DNA from: Thalassococcus sp. S3
Lineage (GTDB): Bacteria > Pseudomonadota > Alphaproteobacteria > Rhodobacterales > Rhodobacteraceae
Direction of reading: 5' to 3'
NCBI RefSeq assembly: GCF_004216475.1
Contig: NZ_CP022303.1
Location: forward strand, 868,001 to 932,000
Length of the DNA stretch: 64,000 bases
Part shown: positions 35,150 to 44,044 of the stretch, piece after piece
Numbering within the stretch: position 1 is the stretch's first letter
Layout of the letters: the number at the start of each line of letters is the position of its first letter
Position numbers and translations under genes: made by a program
Notes under the pieces: model-generated
Seen by the model: the letters and a program-made list of their open reading frames with translations, nothing else
Databases searched by the model: none
Told to the model about the DNA's origin: nothing

Positions 35150-36142
35150 TCAGTCCTTGAGCGACGCGACATAGCGCAGCCGGATTTGATCGGCGATCAC
35201 GGCCAGGATCAGCAGTGTGCCCAAAACCACAGTCTGCAGATAGCTTTCGATCCGGGCCAGGTTCATACCGTTCTGAACCAGACCGATGAAGAGCGCGCCG
35301 AGCACTACATTCTCCAGCCGTCCGATCCCGCCGCGCAGGCTGACGCCCGCGATCACGCAGGCCGCAATGCTTTCAAGCGGCATGGACGCGCCGATATTGG
35401 CCTCTCCGGTATCGAGACGTGCGGTCAGAAGCATGCCGGCCGTTGCGGCCAGTGCCGCACATAGAACATAGGTGGCAAAGAGCGTTCCGCGAACATTGAT
35501 GCCCGACAGCCGCGCGGCCTTGGCGTTGCCACCCACGGCGTAGAAATAGCGCCCGTAAGGCGTGCGGTAGAGCAGAACCCAAAGGAGGACGATCAGCAAG
35601 GCGGCCACCCAGACAGGCGTGGGCACACCCAGCATCGTGCCGAACCCGAATATGTCGCCGAACGCCACCGGCATGCCGTAGACCGGAACGCCGCCGGTCA
35701 GGTAGAGCGCGATGCCAAAGCCCACGGACGCCATGCCAAGCGACATCATGAACGGTGAGACGTTGAAGAAAGCGACACCAATGGCGTTGGCAACGCCCAC
35801 CATCGAACCGGCCAGAACGCCTGCCAGAAAGCCAAGGCTGATGGCCAGGAGGATGGCATCCGGCATAGCCGCGTATATGCTGGCCATGGTGAGTGCACCG
35901 ACCACCGAAGACAGGGCAAGGATCGTGCCGACGGACAGGTCGAACCCGCCCGTCAAAAGCGCCAGCATCTGCCCAAGAGAGACGATCATCAGATAGACCG
36001 ATTGCCGTAGGACGTTCATTAGGTTCCGGCCGGTCAGGAAATTGTCCGACATCAGCGAAAACACGGCCACCGCAATCACCAGGAGAAACGGCAGGATGCC
36101 AAGGCGCACGAAGGCCTTTTTTAGAAACGTGCCCACATCCAT
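35150..36142 (-). CDS. sugar-type ABC transporter permease (RbsC family)
   Basis: 330 residues from the ATG at 36142, which overlaps the ATPase stop by one base (TGATG). About ten membrane segments; LLTGGFDLSVGTILALSSVV and GIALYLTGGVPVYG are typical of the BPD_transp_2 class. It ends 13 bases before pxpA, so transport and lactam hydrolysis share one transcript. Confidence 0.92.
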   Translation of the reverse strand: MDVGTFLKKAFVRLGILPFLLVIAVAVFSLMSDNFLTGRNLMNVLRQSVYLMIVSLGQMLALLTGGFDLSVGTILALSSVVGALTMASIYAAMPDAILLAISLGFLAGVLAGSMVGVANAIGVAFFNVSPFMMSLGMASVGFGIALYLTGGVPVYGMPVAFGDIFGFGTMLGVPTPVWVAALLIVLLWVLLYRTPYGRYFYAVGGNAKAARLSGINVRGTLFATYVLCAALAATAGMLLTARLDTGEANIGASMPLESIAACVIAGVSLRGGIGRLENVVLGALFIGLVQNGMNLARIESYLQTVVLGTLLILAVIADQIRLRYVASLKD

Positions 36143-37653
36143 CAGGCGGTTTCCTTTTCGAAGAAGTTGGCGAGGACGTTTTCCTCGGTCAGCGCGTCCC
36201 CACACAGCTCGGCCTGGATGCGGCCCCGGTAAAAGACATAAGCGCGGCTGGTCAGATTCAGGATTTCAGGCAGGTCCGAAGACACGATCACAATGGCTGT
36301 CCCTTCCATGGAAAGCTCGACAATGAACTGATAGATCGCCTGCCGGGTGCCGACATCGACGCCCACGGTCGGCTCATCGAAGATCACCAAATCGACCGGG
36401 CGGGTGAGACTGCGTGCGAGCATCACCTTCTGCTGGTTCCCGCCGGAAAAGTGATCGACAGCGCGTTCGGGCTGGTTCGGCGACAGGTTCAGCCGTTGGG
36501 CAAGATCGCTCACGGTCCGACGCTCGCCCGCGCGGTCCATGAAGGGGCCGCGGCGAAACGGGGCCACGTCGAGCGCGGCGATGGAGATGTTTTCCCGCAC
36601 AGGACGCACCATGAGCAGGCCTTCGTCATGCCGATCCGCGGGCAGATAGAGAAAGCCCGAGCGTACCGCCTGCGCCGGCGACTGCCCGGTGACGGTCGCC
36701 CCTTTGTAAAAGACCTCACCGCTCGCGATTTGAACAGCGCCAAAGGCTGCCTGCGTTGCTTCGGATTTTCCCGAACCCACGAGACCGGCAAGCCCCAAGA
36801 TCTCTCCGCGACGCACGTTCAGCGAGACGTCGAGCACGCGCCCGTTTGTCGTGGTCACTTGATCCAGCCGCAGGATCTCCTCGTCGCCGGGCGCGTGGTC
36901 GATCACGGGAAAGATCGCGCCGACGTTCCGGCCGGTCATCAACTCGACCAGACGATCCTCGTCCGCCTCTTCCACGCTGATCGTGTCGATGTATTTGCCG
37001 TCCCGCAGAACGGTGATGCGGTCGCCGATCCTGCGGATCTCGGACATGCGGTGGGTGATGTAGATGATCCCGACCCCTCTTGCCGTCAGATCCCCGATGA
37101 TCTTGAAAAGCTGATCGGTCTCGTGATCGGTCAGGCTCGCCGTCGGCTCGTCCAGGATCAGGACAGACAGATCCGACCGAAAGGCCTTGGCGATCTCGAC
37201 CATCTGTTGCTCGGCCCGGCTGAGATGTTCGACCTTCTGCTGCGGTTGGAGGTCGAAGGCGAGCTCTTCGATAATGCGTTTCGCTTCTCGCCGCATATCG
37301 GCGCGATCGAGAAACAGGCCGCGACAATGCTCCGCCCCGAGAAACAGGTTCTCCTCCACCGTCATCTGCGGGATCAGCGAGAACTCCTGAAATACGGCTG
37401 ACACTCCGTGAGCCCGTGCGTCATGGACCGAATGGAACGTGACGGGTTTGCCGTCGCGCTCGATCTGTCCGGCACTTGGCGTGTTCGCGCCGGACAACAT
37501 AGATATTAGGGTGGATTTCCCGGCACCGTTCTCCCCAAAGAGGATATGAACCTCGCCCGCGCGCAGATCGAAATCCACGCCATCAAGCGCCCGCACGCCG
37601 GGGTAATCTTTGGTCAACCCCCGCGTCGCGAGACGTGGTGCCGGTTCCGTCAT
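36142..37653 (-). CDS. sugar-type ABC transporter ATPase, two ABC domains (RbsA/MglA family)
   Basis: 503 residues with two tandem ABC domains. The first has Walker A GENGAGKST and a divergent signature (LSRAEQQMVEIAKAF); the second has GLVGSGKSEATQ and the signature FSGGNQQKVMLARSL. Asymmetry of this kind is normal in the family. It powers the RbsC-type permease encoded next. Confidence 0.94.
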   Translation of the reverse strand: MTEPAPRLATRGLTKDYPGVRALDGVDFDLRAGEVHILFGENGAGKSTLISMLSGANTPSAGQIERDGKPVTFHSVHDARAHGVSAVFQEFSLIPQMTVEENLFLGAEHCRGLFLDRADMRREAKRIIEELAFDLQPQQKVEHLSRAEQQMVEIAKAFRSDLSVLILDEPTASLTDHETDQLFKIIGDLTARGVGIIYITHRMSEIRRIGDRITVLRDGKYIDTISVEEADEDRLVELMTGRNVGAIFPVIDHAPGDEEILRLDQVTTTNGRVLDVSLNVRRGEILGLAGLVGSGKSEATQAAFGAVQIASGEVFYKGATVTGQSPAQAVRSGFLYLPADRHDEGLLMVRPVRENISIAALDVAPFRRGPFMDRAGERRTVSDLAQRLNLSPNQPERAVDHFSGGNQQKVMLARSLTRPVDLVIFDEPTVGVDVGTRQAIYQFIVELSMEGTAIVIVSSDLPEILNLTSRAYVFYRGRIQAELCGDALTEENVLANFFEKETA

Positions 37654-37658
37654 ATGCC

Positions 37659-38729
37659 TTACTCGACCCGAAAGACCGGCTTGAAACCGTTCGGCGCGAG
37701 GGTTGAGGCGGGATCGAAATCCGCGTGGTTGTCTGTCGTCACCACGTAAAGCGCTGGGCCCACGTGCTGGAAATACTCTTCGCCTTCGAGGATGCGCACC
37801 GCCTGGTCAATGGCGATGCGGCCCTGGATCACGGTGGAGTCAGTGGGAGCCGCCAGGATCTGACCGCGCGAAATGCCCCGATCCACGCCGGGCGTGAAGT
37901 AATACGAGACGACCTTGACCTGATCGGTCAGCCCGCGCGCCCGCAGGATCGGCACTGCCGCTTCGGCTGTCACGGCCGTTCCGGCGATGTAGGCAAGGTC
38001 CGGGTAGGTCTCCAGCGCGTCCTCCACCAGCTTTGACTGTGCTTCCTTGCCGGTGTCGCCGTAGAAGGTATCGACCACCTCGACAGCACTGCCCTCGGCA
38101 GCACCGAGAAACCCGGAATTGCCTGCTTCGACCCAGCCCGCGCCCGCCGGCCCGGGGAACCACGCGACCTGCACCGGCTCGCCTTCGGGATGCGCCTGAG
38201 CCAGGAATTCGCCTGCTTTCGCGCCCATTTCACCAAAAGATACAAGGGATTTCGCACTGAGTTCCGGCGACGACATGCCGTTGATGACGTCGATCACCGG
38301 AATGCCCTGTCCGCGGATCTCGCCGACAAGATTGTTGAGACCGTCGAAAGAGATCGCCCCGATCACAACTGCATCAGCACCGGCTGCGACACAATCCTCG
38401 ATCTGGCTGATCTGAGTGTTCAGCTCGGTGTAGCCGCCCGCCTCAACGAGCTGCATATTCACGCCCAGACGCTCGGCTTCGGAGGCGACGCCGTAGTTCA
38501 CGCCCAGCCAGTAAGCGTCCTTCATGTGCGGGAATGAGACGCAGATCTCCCAAGGCTGGCTCGCCTTCTCAAGCGGCATGTAGTCCACGGATGTGCGCGG
38601 GCTCGACATGTCAAAGGCCGGCTCCCAGCTTTCGACCGCGTATGGATACCAGGCATCCTCTGCCATCGCACTTCCCGCCGATAGCGTAAGGGCGGACACA
38701 CCCGCCGCCAAAGTCGTTCGGATCATCAT
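37659..38729 (-). CDS. periplasmic binding protein, RbsB/TorT-like
   Basis: 356 residues from the ATG at 38729 (GGGGAGAAAAAG upstream; a second ATG follows at once). Signal peptide MMIRTTLAAGVSALTLSAGSAMA. The mature protein has the type I binding-protein fold, with ICVSFPHMKDAYWLGVNYG and DAVVIGAISFDGLNNLV; the first block resembles TorT-like proteins rather than ribose binders. It is the first gene of the importer-pxp operon, so its ligand may be a lactam or a conjugate of one and not a sugar. Confidence 0.9.
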   Translation of the reverse strand: MMIRTTLAAGVSALTLSAGSAMAEDAWYPYAVESWEPAFDMSSPRTSVDYMPLEKASQPWEICVSFPHMKDAYWLGVNYGVASEAERLGVNMQLVEAGGYTELNTQISQIEDCVAAGADAVVIGAISFDGLNNLVGEIRGQGIPVIDVINGMSSPELSAKSLVSFGEMGAKAGEFLAQAHPEGEPVQVAWFPGPAGAGWVEAGNSGFLGAAEGSAVEVVDTFYGDTGKEAQSKLVEDALETYPDLAYIAGTAVTAEAAVPILRARGLTDQVKVVSYYFTPGVDRGISRGQILAAPTDSTVIQGRIAIDQAVRILEGEEYFQHVGPALYVVTTDNHADFDPASTLAPNGFKPVFRVE

Positions 38730-39037
38730 CTTTTTCTCCCCAATCCTTCGTTGGAAATGCCAGCCGCACCGGGCCACACCTCAATGCTCAAAAGGGTGGT
38801 AAGCTTGGCGCCCTATGACAAATTCAAAGAAAAACGGAGCAATATTGGATTTTTCGATGCCTTTTTGCCGCTGTGAAACGCACAGATCGGCAAGCCAAAC
38901 CGTCGGCTTGGCAAGGTAATCCACTGTTTAATAATGGGGATCTGTTGAGCCAGCAGCGCGCGATCCGAATTGACACGACTTAGCGTCTGTATCACAAAAG
39001 GAATAAGAAAAATGAATAGCAGGAATCTGTTTTTCAG
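38730..39037. other. divergent promoter region, binding protein / LysR gene
   Basis: 308 bases between the leftward importer-pxp operon and the rightward LysR gene. It must contain both promoters and the LysR sites; no clear T-N11-A box stands out by eye. Confidence 0.5.
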
Positions 39038-39955
39038 ATGGAGCCCTCGCTCAGACAGATCAGATACTTTGTTGCGGCCGCAACATCGGGACAGGTGTCC
39101 AGAGCCGCTCGTGACCTCAATGTCTCGCAAAGCGCGGTCACGACCGCCATTCGCCAGTTGGAAGATCTGATCGGCAGTCCGCTGCTGCGACGGCATGCGA
39201 GGGGCGTGTCGCTGACCCATGACGGGACGATCTTTCTGCAGCATGCGCACCGGATCTTTGCCACTGTCGACGAGGCGCTGCATGCACCCGGCGCCTTGCG
39301 GAGCACGTTGACGGGCAAGCTGCGCGTCGCGATGACCTATACCGTGGCGGGCTATTTCATACCGCAATATCTCGAACGCTTTGCTCGCAACTATCCCAGT
39401 ATCGAAATCCTGCCGGTGGAAGCGAGCCGGATGGATATCGAATCCGGTCTACAATCGGGGCAGTTCGACATCGCCGTCCTGCTGACATCGAACATCATGG
39501 ACCAGGAGGGGCTGGCCTATGAGACCCTGATCAAGTCGCCAAGGCGCCTGTGGCTGTCGACCAGTCACGAATTCCTCGAACGCGACGTGATCACCCTCTC
39601 TGACGTGGCCACGCAGCCTTACATTATGCTGACCGTCGACGAGGCATCGAACACGGCGCAGCGATACTGGAACCAGGCGGGCGCCCGTCCCAAGACGTTG
39701 ATGCGTACGTCATCGGTCGAGGCGGTGCGCTCTCTTGTGGCCAGCGGCATGGGCGTCACCATCCTCTCGGATATGGTCTACAGACCCTGGTCGCTCGAAG
39801 GGCTTCGCGTCGAAGCGCAAGATCTCGCCACGCCCATTCCGACGATGGATGTGGGACTGGCCTGGGCTATCAATGTCGAGTTGCCGCCCGCTGCGTTGGC
39901 CTTCTCAAAGTTCATGCAGATGAGCGCGGATATTGATCGCAAGATGTTCGTCTAG
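39038..39955 (+). CDS. LysR-family transcriptional regulator
   Basis: 305 residues. The N-terminal HTH is plain (SGQVSRAARDLNVSQSAVTTAIRQLEDLIG), followed by the effector-binding domain. It is divergent from the importer-pxp operon and probably controls it in response to the imported compound. Confidence 0.92.
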   Translation: MEPSLRQIRYFVAAATSGQVSRAARDLNVSQSAVTTAIRQLEDLIGSPLLRRHARGVSLTHDGTIFLQHAHRIFATVDEALHAPGALRSTLTGKLRVAMTYTVAGYFIPQYLERFARNYPSIEILPVEASRMDIESGLQSGQFDIAVLLTSNIMDQEGLAYETLIKSPRRLWLSTSHEFLERDVITLSDVATQPYIMLTVDEASNTAQRYWNQAGARPKTLMRTSSVEAVRSLVASGMGVTILSDMVYRPWSLEGLRVEAQDLATPIPTMDVGLAWAINVELPPAALAFSKFMQMSADIDRKMFV

Positions 39956-40305
39956 AGTTTTTTCATGTCATAGGCACATGCGCGTTGCGGGACGACCATC
40001 ATCCAAGACATCGCTGAGGCAGCCCGCATTCGTCGATCTTTTCGGGGATCATCCGTCCATCCACGCCAGATCGGAACCTCGTTCTCACCCGCTGCGGGCA
40101 ACGACGCCCTTGGATGTGCCTGTGTCGTTTCCCGCGCGTTCTGAAAATCAAAGTCGCCTATCTTTCATGGGCGCCTGCAGCCAAAGCACATTCCCCTGAA
40201 CCTCGGTGCTGACAAGACGGGGTGCGATTGCGGGGCAGGTTTGGGAAGCCTCACATCCTAACGACCGTGTGCGCCCTCGCGCCAGCCGCTGCTCGTGGGG
40301 GGCAC
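39956..40305. other. intergenic region after the LysR gene
   Basis: 350 bases in which I see no gene or strong structure. A run of six T follows the LysR stop without a good hairpin before it. Confidence 0.45.
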
Positions 40306-40791
40306 CTAAAACACCCCCATGCTGATGCCCGCACCCATGGCGGTCCCGAGGTCTCGACATAAAGACAATTGCTCTTCCGGGATCACTTTCTCGGCCAGGA
40401 TCGCTTCTGGTGTTTGCGCATGCGTACAAACGATCAACGGTTGTTGCGCTTCGCGAAGGCGCCATCCCTGTGCAATGCGGGCGATCTGGCGCGCTGCGTT
40501 TTCACCATCAGATCCGGCACAGACCATCTGCGCATATGGCCGGCCTTCGATCTTGCCAAGCACCGGATAATAACACCGGTCGAAGAAATCCTTCATCACA
40601 CCAGCGATCGCGGCCAGGTTTTCCGGACCGCAAAAGATGTACCCCTCGGCCTCAAGGAGATCCGCAGGACCGGCCTCTGCCGCCAACATCAGCTTGGTTA
40701 TGATTTCCAGCCGCGCGGCAGAGGCCGCAGCTTCGGCCATTTGCCTGCTGCCCCCGGTCATCGAATGATAGACAATCAACAACTGCGCCAT
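40306..40791 (-). CDS. flavodoxin-like / NAD(P)H-dependent FMN oxidoreductase
   Basis: 161 residues. The start LLIVYHSMTGGSRQMAEAA is the FMN phosphate loop of flavodoxin-fold proteins; GYIFCGPENLAAIAG and a DRCYYP segment follow. It is probably a WrbA/NADPH-FMN-reductase relative. It stands alone between two stretches without genes; partner unknown. Confidence 0.82.
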   Translation of the reverse strand: MAQLLIVYHSMTGGSRQMAEAAASAARLEIITKLMLAAEAGPADLLEAEGYIFCGPENLAAIAGVMKDFFDRCYYPVLGKIEGRPYAQMVCAGSDGENAARQIARIAQGWRLREAQQPLIVCTHAQTPEAILAEKVIPEEQLSLCRDLGTAMGAGISMGVF

Positions 40792-41124
40792 TCGGCAGGT
40801 GTAATTCCACGCGCCATCGCTCGCAACTCTGATCGGGCTGCTGTGTCACGCCGCCTAAGCACAGCAACTGATCCTTTGGCGAGGGCGATTGCGCAGCGGG
40901 GTGAGATGTGACCCTGCATGGCCTTTCAGGTATGGCAGAACGGTTACTGACTCAGAACGCGTGCAACGTCCTGGGCATAAGAACGCATTGCAGCAGATGC
41001 ATCGCTATCAAACTCGACGGGATGCAGAGGTAATATAGCTGCCCCCGAATGGAAAAGGTGCCACGATGGCTTTGCGCCCTGGACTCGCTCTGACAGGCGC
41101 ACCAAGGATCAACAGCGCCCAAGC
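40792..41124. other. intergenic region
   Basis: 333 bases between the flavodoxin-like gene and the end of the EamA gene. No supported gene; the open frames here are continuations of shadow frames of the EamA gene. Confidence 0.45.
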
Positions 41125-42006
41125 CTAAGCCCGCTGCGCTGACCGGGCGGGTGCAGGGGGCGTTCGTTGAGACGTCTGCCCGAACCACGCGCTTGCCAGC
41201 GCAAGGGCCATTCCAAAAAGCTGCAGCGGGCTCAGCGCCTGGTTCAGGATAACCCAGCCAAGCAGGGCGGCCGCGACAGGGCTCAGCCGTCCGAGAGGAG
41301 AGACGGCCGAGGGGCCGAGCACTGCGATCCCCCGAAACCACAGGATGTAGGTGATCGCGCCGCCGACAAGGCCAAGATAGACAAAGCCCACGATATTTGG
41401 CGCCGAAAGCGGCGGGAGCGGTGGCTCCAACAAAAGCGCCATGGGCAACAGCAGGATGCCCCCCGCAGTCAATTGCCACGCGGTAAATGTCAGCGGCGAT
41501 ACCGGAGGTTGCCAGGTCTTTGTCAGCACCGTGCCAAGCGCCATGGAGGCTGCCCCACCCAAGGCAGCGATGATGCCCACGCTATCCAGCGTTGCGTCGG
41601 GTGTCAGGACGAGAAGACCAACGCCGATCACGCCGACAATACCGGCGATCAGTCCGGTTCTTGTGATCGCCTGGCCCATCATCTGCTGCGCCAGAACCAG
41701 GACGATCAGGGGCTGGACGGCACCGATGGTCGCCGCAACCCCGCCGGGCAAACGATAGGCCGATACGAACAAGAGCCACCAGAACACAGAAAAGTTAAGC
41801 GCACCCAGAACGAACGCGCGGGCAATCCACCGTCCCTTTGGCAGTGTGCGGACAAGCAAAAACAGCAAAAGACCAGCCGGCAGCGCCCGAAGCATCGCGG
41901 CCGTGATCGGATAACCGTCCGGCAAAAGCTCCGTCGTCACAATGTAAGTGCTGCCCCAGACAGTCGGCGCAAGCGCAGTCAGGAAAACGTTGAAAATTCG
42001 GGGCAT
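41125..42006 (-). CDS. EamA/DMT-family transporter
   Basis: 293 residues from the ATG at 42006, chosen because GGAG lies 6 bases upstream; an ATG four codons earlier is possible. Ten hydrophobic segments in two similar halves, opening with LAPTVWGSTYIVTTELLP, the EamA motif. It probably exports a metabolite or drug. It is divergent from a MarR gene across two palindromes, a common arrangement for MarR-controlled efflux. Confidence 0.9.
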   Translation of the reverse strand: MPRIFNVFLTALAPTVWGSTYIVTTELLPDGYPITAAMLRALPAGLLLFLLVRTLPKGRWIARAFVLGALNFSVFWWLLFVSAYRLPGGVAATIGAVQPLIVLVLAQQMMGQAITRTGLIAGIVGVIGVGLLVLTPDATLDSVGIIAALGGAASMALGTVLTKTWQPPVSPLTFTAWQLTAGGILLLPMALLLEPPLPPLSAPNIVGFVYLGLVGGAITYILWFRGIAVLGPSAVSPLGRLSPVAAALLGWVILNQALSPLQLFGMALALASAWFGQTSQRTPPAPARSAQRA

Positions 42007-42022
42007 CCGTGGCTCCACTTTA

Positions 42023-42042
42023 TTATCTTGACGTCAAGATAA
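42023..42042. promoter_or_regulatory. 20-base perfect palindrome, MarR operator copy 1
   Basis: TTATCTTGACGTCAAGATAA is identical to its reverse complement. It lies just upstream of the EamA gene, and the second copy of its core is 26 bases away centre to centre, about two and a half helical turns. Confidence 0.8.
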
Positions 42043-42051
42043 ACCCATTTG

Positions 42052-42065
42052 TCTTGACGTCAAGA
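42052..42065. promoter_or_regulatory. 14-base perfect palindrome, MarR operator copy 2
   Basis: TCTTGACGTCAAGA repeats the core of the palindrome at 42023, 25 bases before the MarR start codon. Two sites in one divergent promoter suggest one dimer for each direction. Confidence 0.8.
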
Positions 42066-42090
42066 TAATGGTGGGCGTAGCGTCGACATC

Positions 42091-42579
42091 ATGGATGCCG
42101 TCGACCGAATTCTGCAGCAATGGGCCACCGCACGGCCTGACCTCGACACCTCTGCGATGGGACCGGTCGGTCGTCTTTCGCGGGTTTCTCATCACTTCAC
42201 GCGACAAATGGGAGAGACGTTCGCCCGTAACGGGTTGAACGCCGCCGGTTTCGACGTTCTTGCGACCCTGCGCCGATCTCCTCCGCCACATGCTCTGTCG
42301 CCCGGTGAGTTGATGTCCTCGATGATGATTACATCCGGTACGATGACAAACCGGATTGATCAGCTTGCCAAGGCAGGCTTCGTCACGCGACGAACTGACA
42401 CCCAGGATGCGCGCCGCGCCGTGGTCGGACTGACCGACAAGGGGCGGGACTTGATCGATGTGGCGCTTGCCGATCACGTGGAAACGCAAAGCTCCCTTCT
42501 TGTCGCCTTATCGGAAAAGGAAATCGCCCAACTGAACGCCGCTTTGTCCAAGCTGTTGAAGGCGGCTGAGCCACGGTAG
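42091..42579 (+). CDS. MarR-family transcriptional regulator of the EamA gene
   Basis: 162 residues. HTH region LSPGELMSSMMITSGTMTNR and wing DTQDARRAVVGLTDKGR are clear. It probably represses itself and the divergent EamA exporter at the two TCTTGACGTCAAGA palindromes. The ligand is unknown. Confidence 0.92.
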   Translation: MDAVDRILQQWATARPDLDTSAMGPVGRLSRVSHHFTRQMGETFARNGLNAAGFDVLATLRRSPPPHALSPGELMSSMMITSGTMTNRIDQLAKAGFVTRRTDTQDARRAVVGLTDKGRDLIDVALADHVETQSSLLVALSEKEIAQLNAALSKLLKAAEPR

Positions 42580-42946
42580 AAAATGCCCGACGCGGTACCC
42601 ATTCGTGGCGGGCCGCCGCGTGCTTTGTTTGCGAGACATTTCGGAAAACCGGGCGGCTTGGTTGGCAGATTGGCGCCTGACTGACGGAACCGGGCAAAGC
42701 CGACACTTTGTTGCAGGGCTTTGAGGGAACCAAACGTCCTTTGCTGCCGGGCGAAGGGTTTGTTTTTTCTCGGATATGAATTGCGAGAACGCAGATCAAG
42801 TCATGGAGATGCCAAGGCCGTGGCGGTTGTCATGTTCGCCAGTTGGTTTGACACTTGATCCGACAGCTTTGCCATTTCGAAGCGAGAAAGCGCTTGGCCA
42901 TGCCAGCCGGATCTATCGCCAGGAGCAGATCGATGCGCTCTGCGGA
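42580..42946. other. intergenic region
   Basis: 367 bases between the MarR stop and the converging end of the PLP-enzyme gene. No gene or clear terminator is seen. Confidence 0.45.
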
Positions 42947-44044
42947 TCAACTCCATCCGTCGATGCGGGGCCACCATTCGCCATTCGTCACATGATAGCC
43001 GCCATAGCCCCCAGCCGCAGTAAGGCAGGCATGGCCGGGAATGACCCGGACGAGGCTTCCGATAGGCAGCCGGTCATATAGGGCAGGGTCCGAGACTGTG
43101 ACCGTGCCATGCTCCTGATGCACCGTGTCGATTGCCAGATCCAAAGGGGTCATCGTCTCGGGATTGCAAAGCCAGCCGTATTTCGCCTCGGGCAGATAGG
43201 TGTTCGCGCCGATATCCTTGGACATGGCCAATGCGCCCGCGTCGATTGTCAGAACGCCCGCCGCGCGATTGTGCCCGATGACCGTCGACAGCACGGTGAG
43301 TGCGATATCCTCCAGACGGCAGATATTTCGGCCAAATTGCGAGAGATCGCAGAACAGGTAGATGCCGGCGCGCACCTCCGTCACACCAGTCAGATCGGGT
43401 GCATGCAACACGGTCGGTGTGGATCCGATCGAGATGACCGGGGCGTCAAAACCGGCCTCTCGCAGTTTCTGCGCGGCGGCGCGGGCGGTTTCGGTCTCGA
43501 CGCCCGCGGTTCGCGCCACGTCAGTCAAATCGTCGGTGGCGTAGGAATGCCCGGCATGCGTCATCACACCTGTGCATAGAGGCCCCAGCGCTTCTGCAAT
43601 CTCAAGGAGCATGGGAGTATCGACCGGCAGCCCGCCGCGATGTTCGCCGCAATCAAGCTCGATCAGGACAGGGTTTTCGAGGCCGGAGGCGCGCAGGGCG
43701 CGAGCCATTTCGACGGAATCGAGGGTCAGGCGGATGGTGCGCCCGGTCTCCTCGGCGATCCGGCGCAGGCGGGGGAACTTGTTGGGGGTGATACCCACGG
43801 CATAGAGGATGTCATCAAACCCAGCGCGGGCGAAATGCTCGGCCTCCTGAAGGGTGGACACGGTGACCGTGTCCAAGCGCCCGCCCGTGGCGATGCGGGC
43901 CACATCCACGGATTTGGCGGTCTTGAGATGCGGGCGCAAGGTCACGCCATGGGCCGCGCAATGGTCCAGCATCCGCGCCGCATTGGCGCGCAGGCGGTTA
44001 GTGTCCAGGATCAAGGCCGGGGTTTCAAATGTGTCAAAGGTCAT
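42947..44044 (-). CDS. D-serine dehydratase / D-threonine aldolase-like PLP enzyme (DSD1 family)
   Basis: 365 residues, fold III (alanine-racemase-like N-terminal domain). The PLP lysine is Lys41 in RPHLKTAKS. The C-terminus has GHACLTAAGGYGG, where the H-x-C pair matches the zinc site of eukaryote-type D-serine dehydratase. It should eliminate from or cleave a D- or beta-hydroxy amino acid. It overlaps the upstream aminotransferase gene by ATGA, so both act on one pathway. Confidence 0.88.
   Translation of the reverse strand: MTFDTFETPALILDTNRLRANAARMLDHCAAHGVTLRPHLKTAKSVDVARIATGGRLDTVTVSTLQEAEHFARAGFDDILYAVGITPNKFPRLRRIAEETGRTIRLTLDSVEMARALRASGLENPVLIELDCGEHRGGLPVDTPMLLEIAEALGPLCTGVMTHAGHSYATDDLTDVARTAGVETETARAAAQKLREAGFDAPVISIGSTPTVLHAPDLTGVTEVRAGIYLFCDLSQFGRNICRLEDIALTVLSTVIGHNRAAGVLTIDAGALAMSKDIGANTYLPEAKYGWLCNPETMTPLDLAIDTVHQEHGTVTVSDPALYDRLPIGSLVRVIPGHACLTAAGGYGGYHVTNGEWWPRIDGWS

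Noticed and set aside
35893..37401. 502-codon open frame antisense to the sugar-type ATPase
   Set aside because: Shadow of a clear two-domain ABC protein.
40952..41479. 175-codon frame at the end of the EamA gene
   Set aside because: Two thirds lie out of frame within the EamA gene and the remainder has no domain; considered as a transposase remnant but no such motif is visible.
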